From the NCBI GenBank assembly GCA_022842725.1, contig JALHOZ010000028.1:1-52288 (forward strand): a stretch of DNA of 52,288 nt. Direction: 5' to 3'. The stretch is from Saprospiraceae bacterium (lineage in GTDB: Bacteria > Bacteroidota > Bacteroidia > Chitinophagales > Saprospiraceae). The notes under the pieces were generated by a model. That model was not told the origin of the DNA, ran no database searches, and saw nothing but the letters and a program-made list of their open reading frames with translations. The translations under genes were made by a program, and so were the position numbers. Within the stretch, counting starts at the first letter, position 1, and each line of letters opens with the position of its first letter. Below, in pieces: positions 44,809 to 52,288 of this stretch.

Positions 44809-46906
44809 ATTTTTGTTTATTTTTTTGTATCATTAATAAATCGTCACACTTAGGACAATATTCATGCTCTCCGTTAAGGTATCCATGCACCGGGCAAATA
44901 CTAAACACCGGAGTTATTGTAATGTAAGGCAGGCGAAAGTTTGATATTACCTTTTTTACAAAATTTCTACAAGCTTCAGCACTGTTAATTTTTTCGCTCA
45001 TATATAGATGTAACACAGTTCCACCGGTATATTTACATTGGAGGTTATCCTGCAACAAGAGCGCTTCAAATGGATCTTCTGTATAATCAACAGGTAATTG
45101 AGAACTATTGGTATAATAGATATTACTCATGGAGCCCGCTTGTAATATATCCGGAAATCTTTTAACGTCTTCTTTGGCAAAACGGTAAGTGGTACCTTCT
45201 GCCGGAGTTGCTTCCAGGTTATACAGATTACCTGTATTTTCCTGAAAAACTTTTAAGGTGCTGCGGATATGATCTAAAATTTCTTCGGCAAAATTGATTC
45301 CTTTTTGCGTACTGATATCATGTGTGTTTTTGGTAAAATTCAAAATCATTTCATTCATACCATTTACCCCGATGGTGGAAAAATGGTTTTTGAAACCTGG
45401 TAAATACCTTTTTGTATAAGGATAAAGTCCTTTTTCAAACATTTCTAAAATAAAAATCCGTTTTTTTTCAAAGGTTGACTTAGCAATGGTGAGCAATTGA
45501 TCCAGTTTTTCGTACAATTTTGATTTATCACCGGCATAAAGATAGCCTAATCTTGCCATATTGATTGTAACTACTCCGATACTACCCGTCATCTCGGCAC
45601 TGCCAAAAAGTCCGTTTCCCCGTTTGAGTAATTCTCTGAGATCCAGTTGTAATCTACAGCACATACTGCGTACAGCATTTGGTTTGTAGGCGAGAGGATT
45701 TTCTGTTTTATTACCCTGGTCGTCATAAATGTATTGACTTCCCACAAAATTTTGAAAATAGGATGAACCGATTCGGGCGGTATTTTCAAATAATAAGTCT
45801 GTATTCTCTCCATACCAATCAAAGTCTTCTGTGATATTAACCGTAGGAATGGGAAAAGTAAAAGGCTGTCCATTTGCATCACCTTCGGTCATCACCTGGT
45901 AAAATGCCTTATTAATCATGTTCATTTCCGGTTGAAAGTGTTGATAACACATGTCAGAAGGCGCAGATATTCCTCTATCCTGAATCCTTGATAAAAAACC
46001 ATTGTCGGAAATTTGGTCAAATAAATGTCGATCGTTTCTGGCAGGAAATTGTTGTTTGAGATCGTCGGGTACCACCCAGTCGAGAGTAATGTTGGTAAAT
46101 GGGGACTGTCCCCACCTTGCAGGAACATTTAGATTATACACAAAACTTCTTATGGCCTTTAATACCTCCGGAAATGAAAGATTATCTTTAAAAACGTAAG
46201 GAGCAAGGTAGGTGTCAAATGAACTGAAAGCTTGTGCTCCGGCCCATTCACTCTGAAGGATTCCCAAAAAATTGGCCATCTGCCCTAAAGCTTCTCTAAA
46301 GTGATTGGGTGGGCGGCTTTCCACCCTGCCTCTGACACCATTAAACCCTTCATTCAAAAGGACTCTCAAACTCCACCCTGCGCAGTATCCTGTAAGACAG
46401 TCAAGGTCATGAATGTGAATATCCCCATTTCTGTGTGCATATCCTTCTTCAGGTGCATATATTTTATCCAGCCAAAAATTGGCAATAATTTTCCCCGAAA
46501 TATTGTTAACCAAACCTGCATTGGAATATGATGTATTGGCATTGGCATTAATTCTCCAATCACTTTGGTGAATATATTCCTCTACCGTTTGCGTACTGTC
46601 AATATAGGTTGTATCGTCATTCATTCCGTTTTGATGCTCCCGCTGCATTTTTCTTGTATGTCGGTATAACATAAAACTTTTCATTACTTCAAAGTATTGA
46701 CTATTGAACAATACCTTTTCGATGATATCCTGAATTTCTTCAACGGAAATGACAGTTTTTTCACCTATATAGCCCTCAACTTTATCAATTATATCACTGC
46801 TGTAAGTCGCAGAAACACTCTGAAAAGCCTTCTGAATGGCATCCCGGATTTTATAAGCTTCAAATAATTTATATTCGCCGTTTCTTTTAATCACAAAACG
46901 ATGCAT
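44789..46906 (-). CDS. nrdD: anaerobic ribonucleoside-triphosphate reductase, large part without glycyl-radical loop
   Basis: A 705-residue NrdD. An ATP-cone lies at about 1-90 (FVIKRNGEYKLFEAYKIRDAI). The barrel carries active-site regions HDLDCLTGYCAGWSL and RSMCCRLQLDLREL. A C-terminal zinc site is seen as CPVHG and CPKC. The frame stops at LEKM shortly after the zinc site, where family members normally continue into the RVxGY radical loop; that loop is encoded by the next gene. It makes dNTPs without oxygen. It begins 5 bp after the ric stop. Confidence 0.93.
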   Translation of the reverse strand: MHRFVIKRNGEYKLFEAYKIRDAIQKAFQSVSATYSSDIIDKVEGYIGEKTVISVEEIQDIIEKVLFNSQYFEVMKSFMLYRHTRKMQREHQNGMNDDTTYIDSTQTVEEYIHQSDWRINANANTSYSNAGLVNNISGKIIANFWLDKIYAPEEGYAHRNGDIHIHDLDCLTGYCAGWSLRVLLNEGFNGVRGRVESRPPNHFREALGQMANFLGILQSEWAGAQAFSSFDTYLAPYVFKDNLSFPEVLKAIRSFVYNLNVPARWGQSPFTNITLDWVVPDDLKQQFPARNDRHLFDQISDNGFLSRIQDRGISAPSDMCYQHFQPEMNMINKAFYQVMTEGDANGQPFTFPIPTVNITEDFDWYGENTDLLFENTARIGSSYFQNFVGSQYIYDDQGNKTENPLAYKPNAVRSMCCRLQLDLRELLKRGNGLFGSAEMTGSIGVVTINMARLGYLYAGDKSKLYEKLDQLLTIAKSTFEKKRIFILEMFEKGLYPYTKRYLPGFKNHFSTIGVNGMNEMILNFTKNTHDISTQKGINFAEEILDHIRSTLKVFQENTGNLYNLEATPAEGTTYRFAKEDVKRFPDILQAGSMSNIYYTNSSQLPVDYTEDPFEALLLQDNLQCKYTGGTVLHLYMSEKINSAEACRNFVKKVISNFRLPYITITPVFSICPVHGYLNGEHEYCPKCDDLLMIQKNKQKYELEKM

Positions 46907-46911
46907 ATCAA

Positions 46912-47646
46912 CTAATTTAGTTTGTGTCTGAGATTTTCTTCTTCTTTAATTGCTTTTGGAAAAAGAATATTATTCTCAAGATGTATATGTTCATGGAGTT
47001 TTTCTTCAAACTCCTGCAGCATAGCATAGGTTACCATAAAAGTATTACATGCACCCGGTGGAGGAGTATAACCATTAGTTAATGCAGAAATTTCCCGGTA
47101 CCTGTCTCCTTCAATGGCATGTTCTTCTTCCATCATAGAAATCGGATTGTTTAAAACTCCGAACATAGGTTTTTCGTATGGCAAACCTGATCTTGATTCC
47201 ATTACCATTTTTCTGATGTGTGGAAATAAGATTTTTTCCTCTTTATACATGTGATTTAATAAATCTTCAGATGATGCCCTGAATATTTCCTGAACTTTAT
47301 ATAACTCATTGTAACCATGTCCATGTACTTTACAAACTTTGGCGAGGTATTCATCAATCACCGGCAATTTTTCTTCAATGTACCGGTGATATTTTTTTTC
47401 AATATAATCTGCCAATAAATCCAATGGCCAGGTATTAAAATCAGTCCCGGAATCTTTTTGATCTGTCAAAACAAGGTTTAAATCTCTGATTAATTGTTCT
47501 AACCAAATTTCATCCGCGTCTTTAATCTCTTTGAGAGTTCGGTTGCCCTTGCAACAAAAATCGACTCCATATGTCCTGAAAACTTCAGCGGTTTTGTAAT
47601 TATTCGCCACTATATCACCTATAACAGCATGACTATCAATACTCAT
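46912..47646 (-). CDS. ric: Ric/ScdA/YtfE di-iron protein, repair of iron centres
   Basis: A 244-residue protein with the ScdA N-terminal domain (AVIGDIVANNYKTAEVFRTY, then GVDFCCKG with Cys31-Cys32) and a hemerythrin-like four-helix bundle with several His/Glu ligands (HRYIEEKLPVIDEYL, HMYKEEKILFPHI, EEEHAIEGDRY, HEHIHLENNILFP). The family repairs iron-sulfur centres damaged by NO or oxidants. It is located directly upstream of the oxygen-sensitive NrdD, which needs an intact activase cluster. Confidence 0.94.
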   Translation of the reverse strand: MSIDSHAVIGDIVANNYKTAEVFRTYGVDFCCKGNRTLKEIKDADEIWLEQLIRDLNLVLTDQKDSGTDFNTWPLDLLADYIEKKYHRYIEEKLPVIDEYLAKVCKVHGHGYNELYKVQEIFRASSEDLLNHMYKEEKILFPHIRKMVMESRSGLPYEKPMFGVLNNPISMMEEEHAIEGDRYREISALTNGYTPPPGACNTFMVTYAMLQEFEEKLHEHIHLENNILFPKAIKEEENLRHKLN

Positions 47647-47683
47647 TTTATTAAATTTAAAGTAAAAAATATATATTTAATTA

Positions 47684-48223
47684 TTAAAATCCAAGTCCCA
47701 TATGAATCCCTCCTAATTGCGTATATCCCGAAGCTTTTTCCGGTCCAAAACGGCCGGGTAAGACCAATTCGATAAAAAAGGTAGTTCCTTTGCCGGTTTT
47801 AAATCCTTTATTAATCAGAGGGGTAAACCCAAATTGACCTTGACCGATTTCAAAAGCTGCCCGCATCCCTAAGGTCCAGCCTCCTTTTAAAGGGTACAAA
47901 ATGCCGGGATGGTATAACAGGTGAATGTTGTAAGGCAAGTCAGAATAAATATAAGGATTTATAAAAGGAACCAGTTCCAAATCTATTTTAAGTTTGCCGG
48001 CGGTATTAAATGTAATTCCAAAAGGAAATCCCACAGAATATACACTTGTTCTGTCAAAAAAAACAGTTTCCCCTTTATTGGTAGCAAACAAAATCTGTAC
48101 AACTCCAACATGATAACCATTGATTTTAGTCTTTACCGGCGGATTTATGATTGTTGAATCCTGTGCCATAATACCTGATAGAAAGAGGAAAATACAGATT
48201 AGGGAAAGAAAAAAATGTTTCAT
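47684..48223 (-). CDS. secreted outer-membrane-like beta protein, unknown function
   Basis: A 179-residue protein with a signal peptide (MKHFFLSLICIFLFLSGIMA, then QDS). The mature part alternates polar and aromatic residues in short strands with many Gly/Pro turns and ends in GGIHMGLGF, a terminal Phe as in outer-membrane barrels. The ATG at 48223 is chosen because it begins at the signal peptide. First gene of the ric-nrd block; 37 bp separate it from ric, so it may be co-transcribed. No family recognised. Confidence 0.68.
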   Translation of the reverse strand: MKHFFLSLICIFLFLSGIMAQDSTIINPPVKTKINGYHVGVVQILFATNKGETVFFDRTSVYSVGFPFGITFNTAGKLKIDLELVPFINPYIYSDLPYNIHLLYHPGILYPLKGGWTLGMRAAFEIGQGQFGFTPLINKGFKTGKGTTFFIELVLPGRFGPEKASGYTQLGGIHMGLGF

Positions 48224-48265
48224 ATAATACTTATTTAAAATACTTTTAAAAATGATTATCAGGTG

Positions 48266-48305
48266 CAAATATAAAAACAAATTTAATATTGGACAATTAT
48301 GTCCA
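48266..48305 (-). promoter_or_regulatory. promoter with palindromic operator upstream of the ric-nrd block
   Basis: On the minus strand TATATTTG (48273-48266) is a -7 element, with ATTG about 20 bp upstream. Overlapping the -33 position is the palindrome TGGACAATTATGTCCA (48290-48305; 6-bp arms, 4-bp centre), centred about 37 bp before the expected transcription start. The arm spacing (TGGA-N8-TCCA) does not fit a Crp/Fnr dimer. An Rrf2-type or other regulator of the anaerobic block is possible. Confidence 0.45.
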
Positions 48306-48804
48306 TTATATTTTTAAAAAAATATAATCAATTCCGGTTGTCACAATCTACAAACCCATTTCCGCATGATGGAATGTTGATATTTTAATCTTTAAATAAC
48401 AATTGATCCAAACTAACAGAAGAGCATCTTCCGGAAACAATCTATTTAATCAAGGACTGAAAAATATGTGCAAAATATTCATTATCTGTACTTGATACCC
48501 GCTGAATAATGAAAACTCTTCAATTTCTATAGTATATGTTTACTTTTTTCTTAAAACGGTAAGGTTTGAAGGGTAAAGTCATTATATGTCGTATGTCTTT
48601 GAAGCTGAATATTGCTTCATTTCTATTAACCGTTATCATCCTTCTGACAAAATTACGTTTAAGCCATATCGAGGTTTTACGATATATCTTATTTGTTTTT
48701 ACTTTGAACCTGACTCATTGGTGACTTATTCAGCAGCACTTGTATATTACAGAATCTTGCTTGAGGGCTTATATTTTTTTTCACTTACCCTTACCTCAAA
48801 AACA
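48306..48804. other. intergenic region without recognised gene
   Basis: Between the ric-nrd block promoter and the terminator of the fasciclin gene. An ATG-started plus-strand frame at 48586-48861 runs through the terminator palindrome and has no family-like content; it is rejected. Confidence 0.5.
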
Positions 48805-48835
48805 AAACCCTTGTGTTTTCAAAACACAAGGGTTT
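48805..48835 (-). terminator. terminator of the fasciclin gene
   Basis: AAACCCTTGTGTTTT (48805-48819) and AAAACACAAGGGTTT (48821-48835) are perfect 15-bp arms around a single C. On the minus strand a TTGTTTTT run follows. It lies 31 bp after the stop codon of the fasciclin gene. Confidence 0.88.
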
Positions 48836-48866
48836 GTAAAATGAAAAATTTCAGAATGTAATCTTA

Positions 48867-49436
48867 TTATTTGGGTAATAACACATCTCCTATGACATGA
48901 ATCATACCATTTGATGCCGGAATCGAAGCCAGAATCTCAGTACCGTTCACAAAGGTTTTTCCGTCTTTCACGGTAATATCAACTTTTTTACCATTAACCT
49001 GCTCATAGGATTGGCCGTCAGAAAAATATTCAGCTTTTAAAGATCCTACGTATGTATGATATTCGAGGATATTAACCAGATCCGCTTTTTTTTCAGGTTT
49101 CAACAATCCTTCTACCGTGCCCGCAGGAAGTTTTTCAAAAGCAGCATTTGTCGGAGCAAAAACAGTAAACGGTCCGGCATTACTCAATGCATCTACCAAT
49201 CCCCCTGCTTTCACTGCTGCAACAAGGGTCGTGTGATCTTTGCTGCTGACTGCCACCTGAACCACATTGGGATTTGATACATCGTCCTGTACATTTGATT
49301 GGCCGACTCCGTCTGTAGCTGATGCCACATCAGATCCTGAAGTCATGTTTTCTGCAGAAGCGTCTGATGTCGTGGATTTGCAGGAAATAAAAAAAAGTAA
49401 TAATCCTAAAAATAAAGTTGGAAATATTCGTGTCAT
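48867..49436 (-). CDS. fasciclin-domain lipoprotein
   Basis: A 189-residue lipoprotein: signal ends FFISC near residue 19, then a Ser/Asp/Thr-rich linker and one FAS1 domain with the two conserved motifs, FTVFAPTNAAFEKLP and GMIHVIGDVLLP. FAS1 proteins mediate adhesion or surface binding. The ATG at 49436 is chosen since it begins at the signal peptide. Its own terminator and 60 bp to the upstream gene suggest an independent unit. A matrix or aggregate role would fit an exopolysaccharide-making organism, but this is inference. Confidence 0.9.
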   Translation of the reverse strand: MTRIFPTLFLGLLLFFISCKSTTSDASAENMTSGSDVASATDGVGQSNVQDDVSNPNVVQVAVSSKDHTTLVAAVKAGGLVDALSNAGPFTVFAPTNAAFEKLPAGTVEGLLKPEKKADLVNILEYHTYVGSLKAEYFSDGQSYEQVNGKKVDITVKDGKTFVNGTEILASIPASNGMIHVIGDVLLPK

Positions 49437-49496
49437 GATGTTAAATTTTATTGACACAAAGTTGGTGATTAACAAATTGCAACTTTATGCTTACAA

Positions 49497-50711
49497 TCAT
49501 AAAATCCTCGCTTTTTGATACGAAAATATTAGAATGATGAGGCTCAGGAACATAAACAGACTGACAGCCAACAACATTTCGTTGAGGTGGGGTATCAGCA
49601 CATAGCCAAAAGAAGCTATTCCCTGAACCATCAAAACAAATTCATTGGCAAAAACGCCAAAAACAAACATAAACAAGGCAATAAGTGCCGTTTTATGATG
49701 AGAAATAAATCCATTCCACAATAAATATCCCAATAAAAACAACGTGGTAAAAGCGAGAAGCACCAAATGAAGATAAGCTATAACGATTGACCTGAACCCA
49801 AAAGCAAGTTTGCTGATTTCAGGAAAAATACTGGCTGTCTGAAGACCTGTTTTGATTACCATAGCCATCAAAGCCAAACCAATTATCCATCTAACGTAAA
49901 CGGATGTTTGTGCAACAATCAGGGAATAATGTTTTTTAATTTTTTGAATTAACAAAACAAGTCCAAAAACCTGAAGGACTACTGCTATTACCGTTATGAG
50001 GTATAGATACCACGGAAGACCAACCCACAAAACGGACAATAAGTAGGCTGGCATACATGCTGCAAAAAATGATAAAAATATTTTCCTATCATAAGTAATC
50101 CCTGCTATGGTGTGTAATTTATAAAATAACAAACCTAAAATTGTAAATAAAAACCAGCCGTTATATTGGAAATGGAGGAAAAAGTAAACCGAACCCAAAT
50201 AATGATCCTGCTGTAAACTTTTGGTCGCCATCATGAACGCCAGATAAAATGTACCAATAGAAGAAATCACGTTAAAAAACAACGCTGCTATAAACCAATC
50301 CTTCGAAGGATGTCGAAACGGAATTTGTTTGATTTCTTTAATAAAAAACCAGGCAAAGAAGTAGCTTATAAAAATCGACATGGTCGAAAATGTAATAGAA
50401 ACAGCACCATAACCCTGCACAGAAAAAGAAAAGAGCATACCATACGCACAAACCAGATTGGCTATGATTAAAACAGGAAAATATTTTGGTTTCTGAGTTT
50501 GATAAAGCAGAAAACCATACATCAACGTGTATAATATGTGAGAAACCCAGCCATAAAATGCAAAATGAGAGTGGGCATGCAATAAATATTTTTGATTTAA
50601 ATAAGGAAATTCAAATCCAATTTTATACCTCATCAAAACACCTAACAATGCTACTATTACTAGGTTAAACAAAGCAAAAAAAATAAATCCCCATTGTTGT
50701 CGATTTTCCAT
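49497..50711 (-). CDS. haem-copper-oxidase-like polytopic membrane protein
   Basis: A 404-residue protein with about 12 hydrophobic helices and no soluble domain. Conserved-looking histidines lie in helices: HAHSHFAFYGW (His45, 47, 49), FFLHFQYNGW (His180), AYLHLVLLAF (His315), and IPHLNEML (His375). The first motif resembles the NHAHAALMGVYG segment of NorB in this same window, so a distant relation to haem-copper oxidase subunit I or NnrS-type haem proteins is likely. The full active-site set is not visible. It directly follows the Crp/Fnr gene (TAG-ATG), so the two are coupled and it is probably a target or partner of that regulator in nitrogen-oxide or redox response. Confidence 0.72.
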   Translation of the reverse strand: MENRQQWGFIFFALFNLVIVALLGVLMRYKIGFEFPYLNQKYLLHAHSHFAFYGWVSHILYTLMYGFLLYQTQKPKYFPVLIIANLVCAYGMLFSFSVQGYGAVSITFSTMSIFISYFFAWFFIKEIKQIPFRHPSKDWFIAALFFNVISSIGTFYLAFMMATKSLQQDHYLGSVYFFLHFQYNGWFLFTILGLLFYKLHTIAGITYDRKIFLSFFAACMPAYLLSVLWVGLPWYLYLITVIAVVLQVFGLVLLIQKIKKHYSLIVAQTSVYVRWIIGLALMAMVIKTGLQTASIFPEISKLAFGFRSIVIAYLHLVLLAFTTLFLLGYLLWNGFISHHKTALIALFMFVFGVFANEFVLMVQGIASFGYVLIPHLNEMLLAVSLFMFLSLIILIFSYQKARIL

Positions 50712-51305
50712 CTAATAATACAATTTATGTTTTCTGATTTCAACTTTTTTTTCCTCCTCCATTTTTTTAAGCGTTCGGATGACCGTTTCTACCCTAAGTC
50801 CCAAAAAATCCGCCATCTGTTGTCTTGTAAAAGGTATCAATACTTTTTGTTGTGGAAGTTTATTATCTGCTTTATATCTGTTTAAAAAACCGGAAATCCG
50901 TTCTGCGGGATGCGGGCTGACTATATTTTTACTTTTGTTTGTCTTATCGTAGATCCTTTTGGCAAAATGGACAATAAATTTCATTTGCAACTCAGGAAAT
51001 TCAATTAATAATTTGAACAAAGTATCTTTGGAAAGCTTAAAAATAACACAATCGGATTCTGCAACGGCGCAAGCGGGATATGTAGCATTGATAAACAACG
51101 GTGGCTCTCCGAAACTTTCGCCGGGACCAAAGATTCCTTGTGTAAAAGATCTGCCTTCGTCATTAAAAGAACACATCTTTACATTACCTTCGAAAACCTG
51201 AAAATAAAATCGCGAACTGTCACCTTCGTAAAAAACAAACTCGTTTTTTTTATATTTTTTTGCTACAGCGCCATAAGTCAAAAGATGATCGGGGTTGATA
51301 AACAT
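50712..51305 (-). CDS. Crp/Fnr-family transcriptional regulator
   Basis: A 197-residue regulator: cNMP-binding-like beta barrel (KKNEFVFYEGDSSRFYFQVF, GPGESFGEPPLF), dimer helix, and a C-terminal HTH (TRQQMADFLGLRVETVIRTL). The recognition helix has the R-x-E-T-V-x-R arrangement of the Crp branch. No N-terminal cysteine cluster for Fe-S binding is present, so it is not an Fnr-type oxygen sensor; haem or small-ligand sensing (Dnr/NnrR-like) is possible. It may bind the TGA-N6-TCA palindrome at 31451-31470. It heads a two-gene unit with the haem-copper-like protein. Confidence 0.92.
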   Translation of the reverse strand: MFINPDHLLTYGAVAKKYKKNEFVFYEGDSSRFYFQVFEGNVKMCSFNDEGRSFTQGIFGPGESFGEPPLFINATYPACAVAESDCVIFKLSKDTLFKLLIEFPELQMKFIVHFAKRIYDKTNKSKNIVSPHPAERISGFLNRYKADNKLPQQKVLIPFTRQQMADFLGLRVETVIRTLKKMEEEKKVEIRKHKLYY

Positions 51306-51343
51306 GATATTAATACTTTTGTATGAGGGGTATTTTTATCATG

Positions 51344-51374
51344 TAAATATAAGATTTATCTGTTGATATACAAA
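51344..51374 (-). promoter_or_regulatory. promoter of the Crp/Fnr gene
   Basis: On the minus strand TTTG (51374-51371), exactly 19 bp, then TATATTTA (51351-51344), seven of eight matches to the TTTG-N19-TAnnTTTG pattern. The leader to the ATG at 51305 is about 33 nt. Confidence 0.65.
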
Positions 51375-51836
51375 TCCTGAACATAACCTGTTTTCTACTT
51401 TATGCCAAAAATGGTTAATAAAACAGGTACAAAATTACCTTTGATATATGATAGGTTTTATGCGTCTGGTCATAAATCAGGATTGACAGCTTACAAAATT
51501 TCAGGAAAACACACGACGGAAGTCAACAATATTCCAGAATGAGCAAAATAAAAAGGCGTTTCTGTCCAAATAAATCTGAAAATACAAAAATATTTTGCAA
51601 AACATTCCTTCCTGATCGGGCATCACAATCCACCTTTTCAGTAAATTTGTATAAACCGTTAAGAATTAAAGATGTATTTTTGTCATTTGATGTGGCTTTG
51701 GCGACATGACAATATTTATGGTCACCTGATACATTATGGCAAACAAATATTTTGGTCATCACGGATTTTCTGTAACACCGGAATGGATGTTGACATTTAG
51801 GTGAATAACAATTTTATACTTTTATACATAAATTTT
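51375..51836. other. intergenic region without confident gene
   Basis: Holds a 46-codon plus-strand frame (51402 onward) and a 79-codon minus-strand frame (51523-51762, Cys/His-containing, normal-looking codons). Neither has a recognisable family, promoter or terminator. The divergent promoter for the cytochrome c maturation gene must lie near 51780-51836, but no clear motif was found. Confidence 0.4.
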
Positions 51837-52288
51837 ATGGATATCATCCGGATTGTACGAAAAACAAGCGATATACTTTTTTCAACTTCTGCAGCAGGCG
51901 CTTATCTTCTGATTTTTGCGGCAGCTATTGGTGCTGCAACATTTATCGAAAATGATTATGGAACGAGTTCTGCACAAGATCTGGTCTTCCGGGCACGTTG
52001 GTTTGAAGTTTTATTGGTATTGTTCAGCGGAACCCTCATCGCCAATATCATCCGTTTCAGAATGATTCAGCAAAAAAAATGGGCGGCTCTGATTTTTCAT
52101 TCTTCCATCATCATTATTATCATCGGGGCAGGTGTCACCCGATATTTCGGATATGAAGGTATGATGCACATCCGCGAAGGTAAATCTTCCCAATCCTTTT
52201 TGTCTGCCGAAAACTTTCTCAATTTTAAGGTTTTTGATAAGGGCAAAACCTATTCTTTTTCAGAACCTGTCCATGTTTCTACTTTGGG
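51837..52288 (+). CDS. cytochrome c biogenesis ResB/CcsB-type protein, 3' end outside the window
   Basis: The first 150 codons of a membrane protein. A hydrophobic helix follows the N-terminus (AAGAYLLIFAAAIGAATFIE), then FRARWFEVLLVLFSGTLIANI and the ALIFHSSIIIIIIGAGVTRYFGYEGMMHIREG segment, the pattern of ResB/CcsB in system II cytochrome c maturation. In Bacteroidota this N-terminus usually belongs to a fused ResB-CcsA protein of about 1000 residues, so most of the gene is missing here. It would attach haem to the nos-cluster cytochrome c at 31520. Confidence 0.85.
   Translation, partial: MDIIRIVRKTSDILFSTSAAGAYLLIFAAAIGAATFIENDYGTSSAQDLVFRARWFEVLLVLFSGTLIANIIRFRMIQQKKWAALIFHSSIIIIIIGAGVTRYFGYEGMMHIREGKSSQSFLSAENFLNFKVFDKGKTYSFSEPVHVSTL

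Noticed and set aside
48586-48861. 91-codon plus-strand frame
   Set aside because: Reads across the perfect 15-bp terminator palindrome of the fasciclin gene and has no family-like sequence.
51402-51542. 46-codon plus-strand frame
   Set aside because: No promoter, family or conservation evidence; composition is unremarkable.
51523-51762. 79-codon minus-strand frame with Cys and His residues
   Set aside because: Codon use looks normal and it lies in an otherwise empty gap, but no family, promoter or terminator supports it; left undecided and not called.

Overview
The window reads as chromosome of a low-GC member of the Bacteroidota, most likely a Saprospiraceae-like denitrifying or N2O-respiring bacterium. 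The lineage call rests on the atpBEFHAG gene order without atpDC, DUF4199 and RicT/PSP1 proteins of the Bacteroidota type, many lipoprotein signals ending in an S-C or similar lipobox, weak Shine-Dalgarno sites, and promoters of the TTTG-N19-TAnnTTTG type (clear examples at 43402-43432 and 51344-51374). It is a protein-family judgement; no rRNA or tRNA is visible.

Layout. 1-1160: arrays of short REP-like repeats around a small GIY-YIG nuclease gene. 1167-8131 (minus): an exopolysaccharide operon (response regulator, Wza-type exporter, Wzz/Wzc-type chain-length protein with a decayed ATPase domain, flippase, glycosyltransferase, O-antigen ligase/polymerase). 8436-13678 (minus): a nitric-oxide-type signalling set: NtrC-type sigma-54 activator, H-NOX haem sensor, and a large hybrid kinase whose N-terminus is an H-NOX-associated (HNOBA) domain and whose C-terminus is Hpt. 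Between the two blocks lie a candidate sigma-54 promoter (8158-8174) and, about 100 bp upstream of it, a 10+10 bp palindrome suitable as an activator site. This suggests NO-controlled exopolysaccharide synthesis. 14255-15538: WG-repeat-like secreted protein. 16007-21347 (plus): F-type ATP synthase atpBEFHAG. 21447-29112 (minus): membrane proteins, DEAD-box helicase, lipoamide dehydrogenase, RicT, holB.

29294-31073: two paralogous small secreted proteins with a TIR-bearing MITE-like element between them, and a possible 36-residue membrane protein. 31520-38610 (plus): a nitrous oxide reductase cluster: cytochrome c, clade II Sec/lipoprotein NosZ, a membrane-domain/NosL fusion, NosD, NosF, NosY, a cupin-like protein and a group III truncated haemoglobin. 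38969-42898: a vanadium-haloperoxidase/PAP2 lipoprotein and a quinol-type nitric oxide reductase. 42952-48223 (minus): an Rrf2 regulator with a three-Cys cluster site, then an anaerobic block (outer-membrane-like protein, Ric/ScdA di-iron repair protein, class III ribonucleotide reductase NrdD, a separate glycyl-radical peptide, and its radical-SAM activase). 48867-51305 (minus): fasciclin lipoprotein, a haem-copper-oxidase-like membrane protein and a Crp/Fnr regulator. The window ends inside a ResB/CcsB-type cytochrome c maturation gene.

Read together, most of the accessory content is about life at low oxygen with nitrogen oxides: sensing NO (H-NOX, probably Rrf2 and Crp/Fnr), reducing NO and N2O, repairing iron centres, making dNTPs without oxygen, and perhaps changing the matrix polysaccharide when NO appears. 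The strongest candidates for something new are the H-NOX/sigma-54/exopolysaccharide circuit, the GIY-YIG gene embedded in REP-like arrays, the split NrdD, and the two-copy TIR element.
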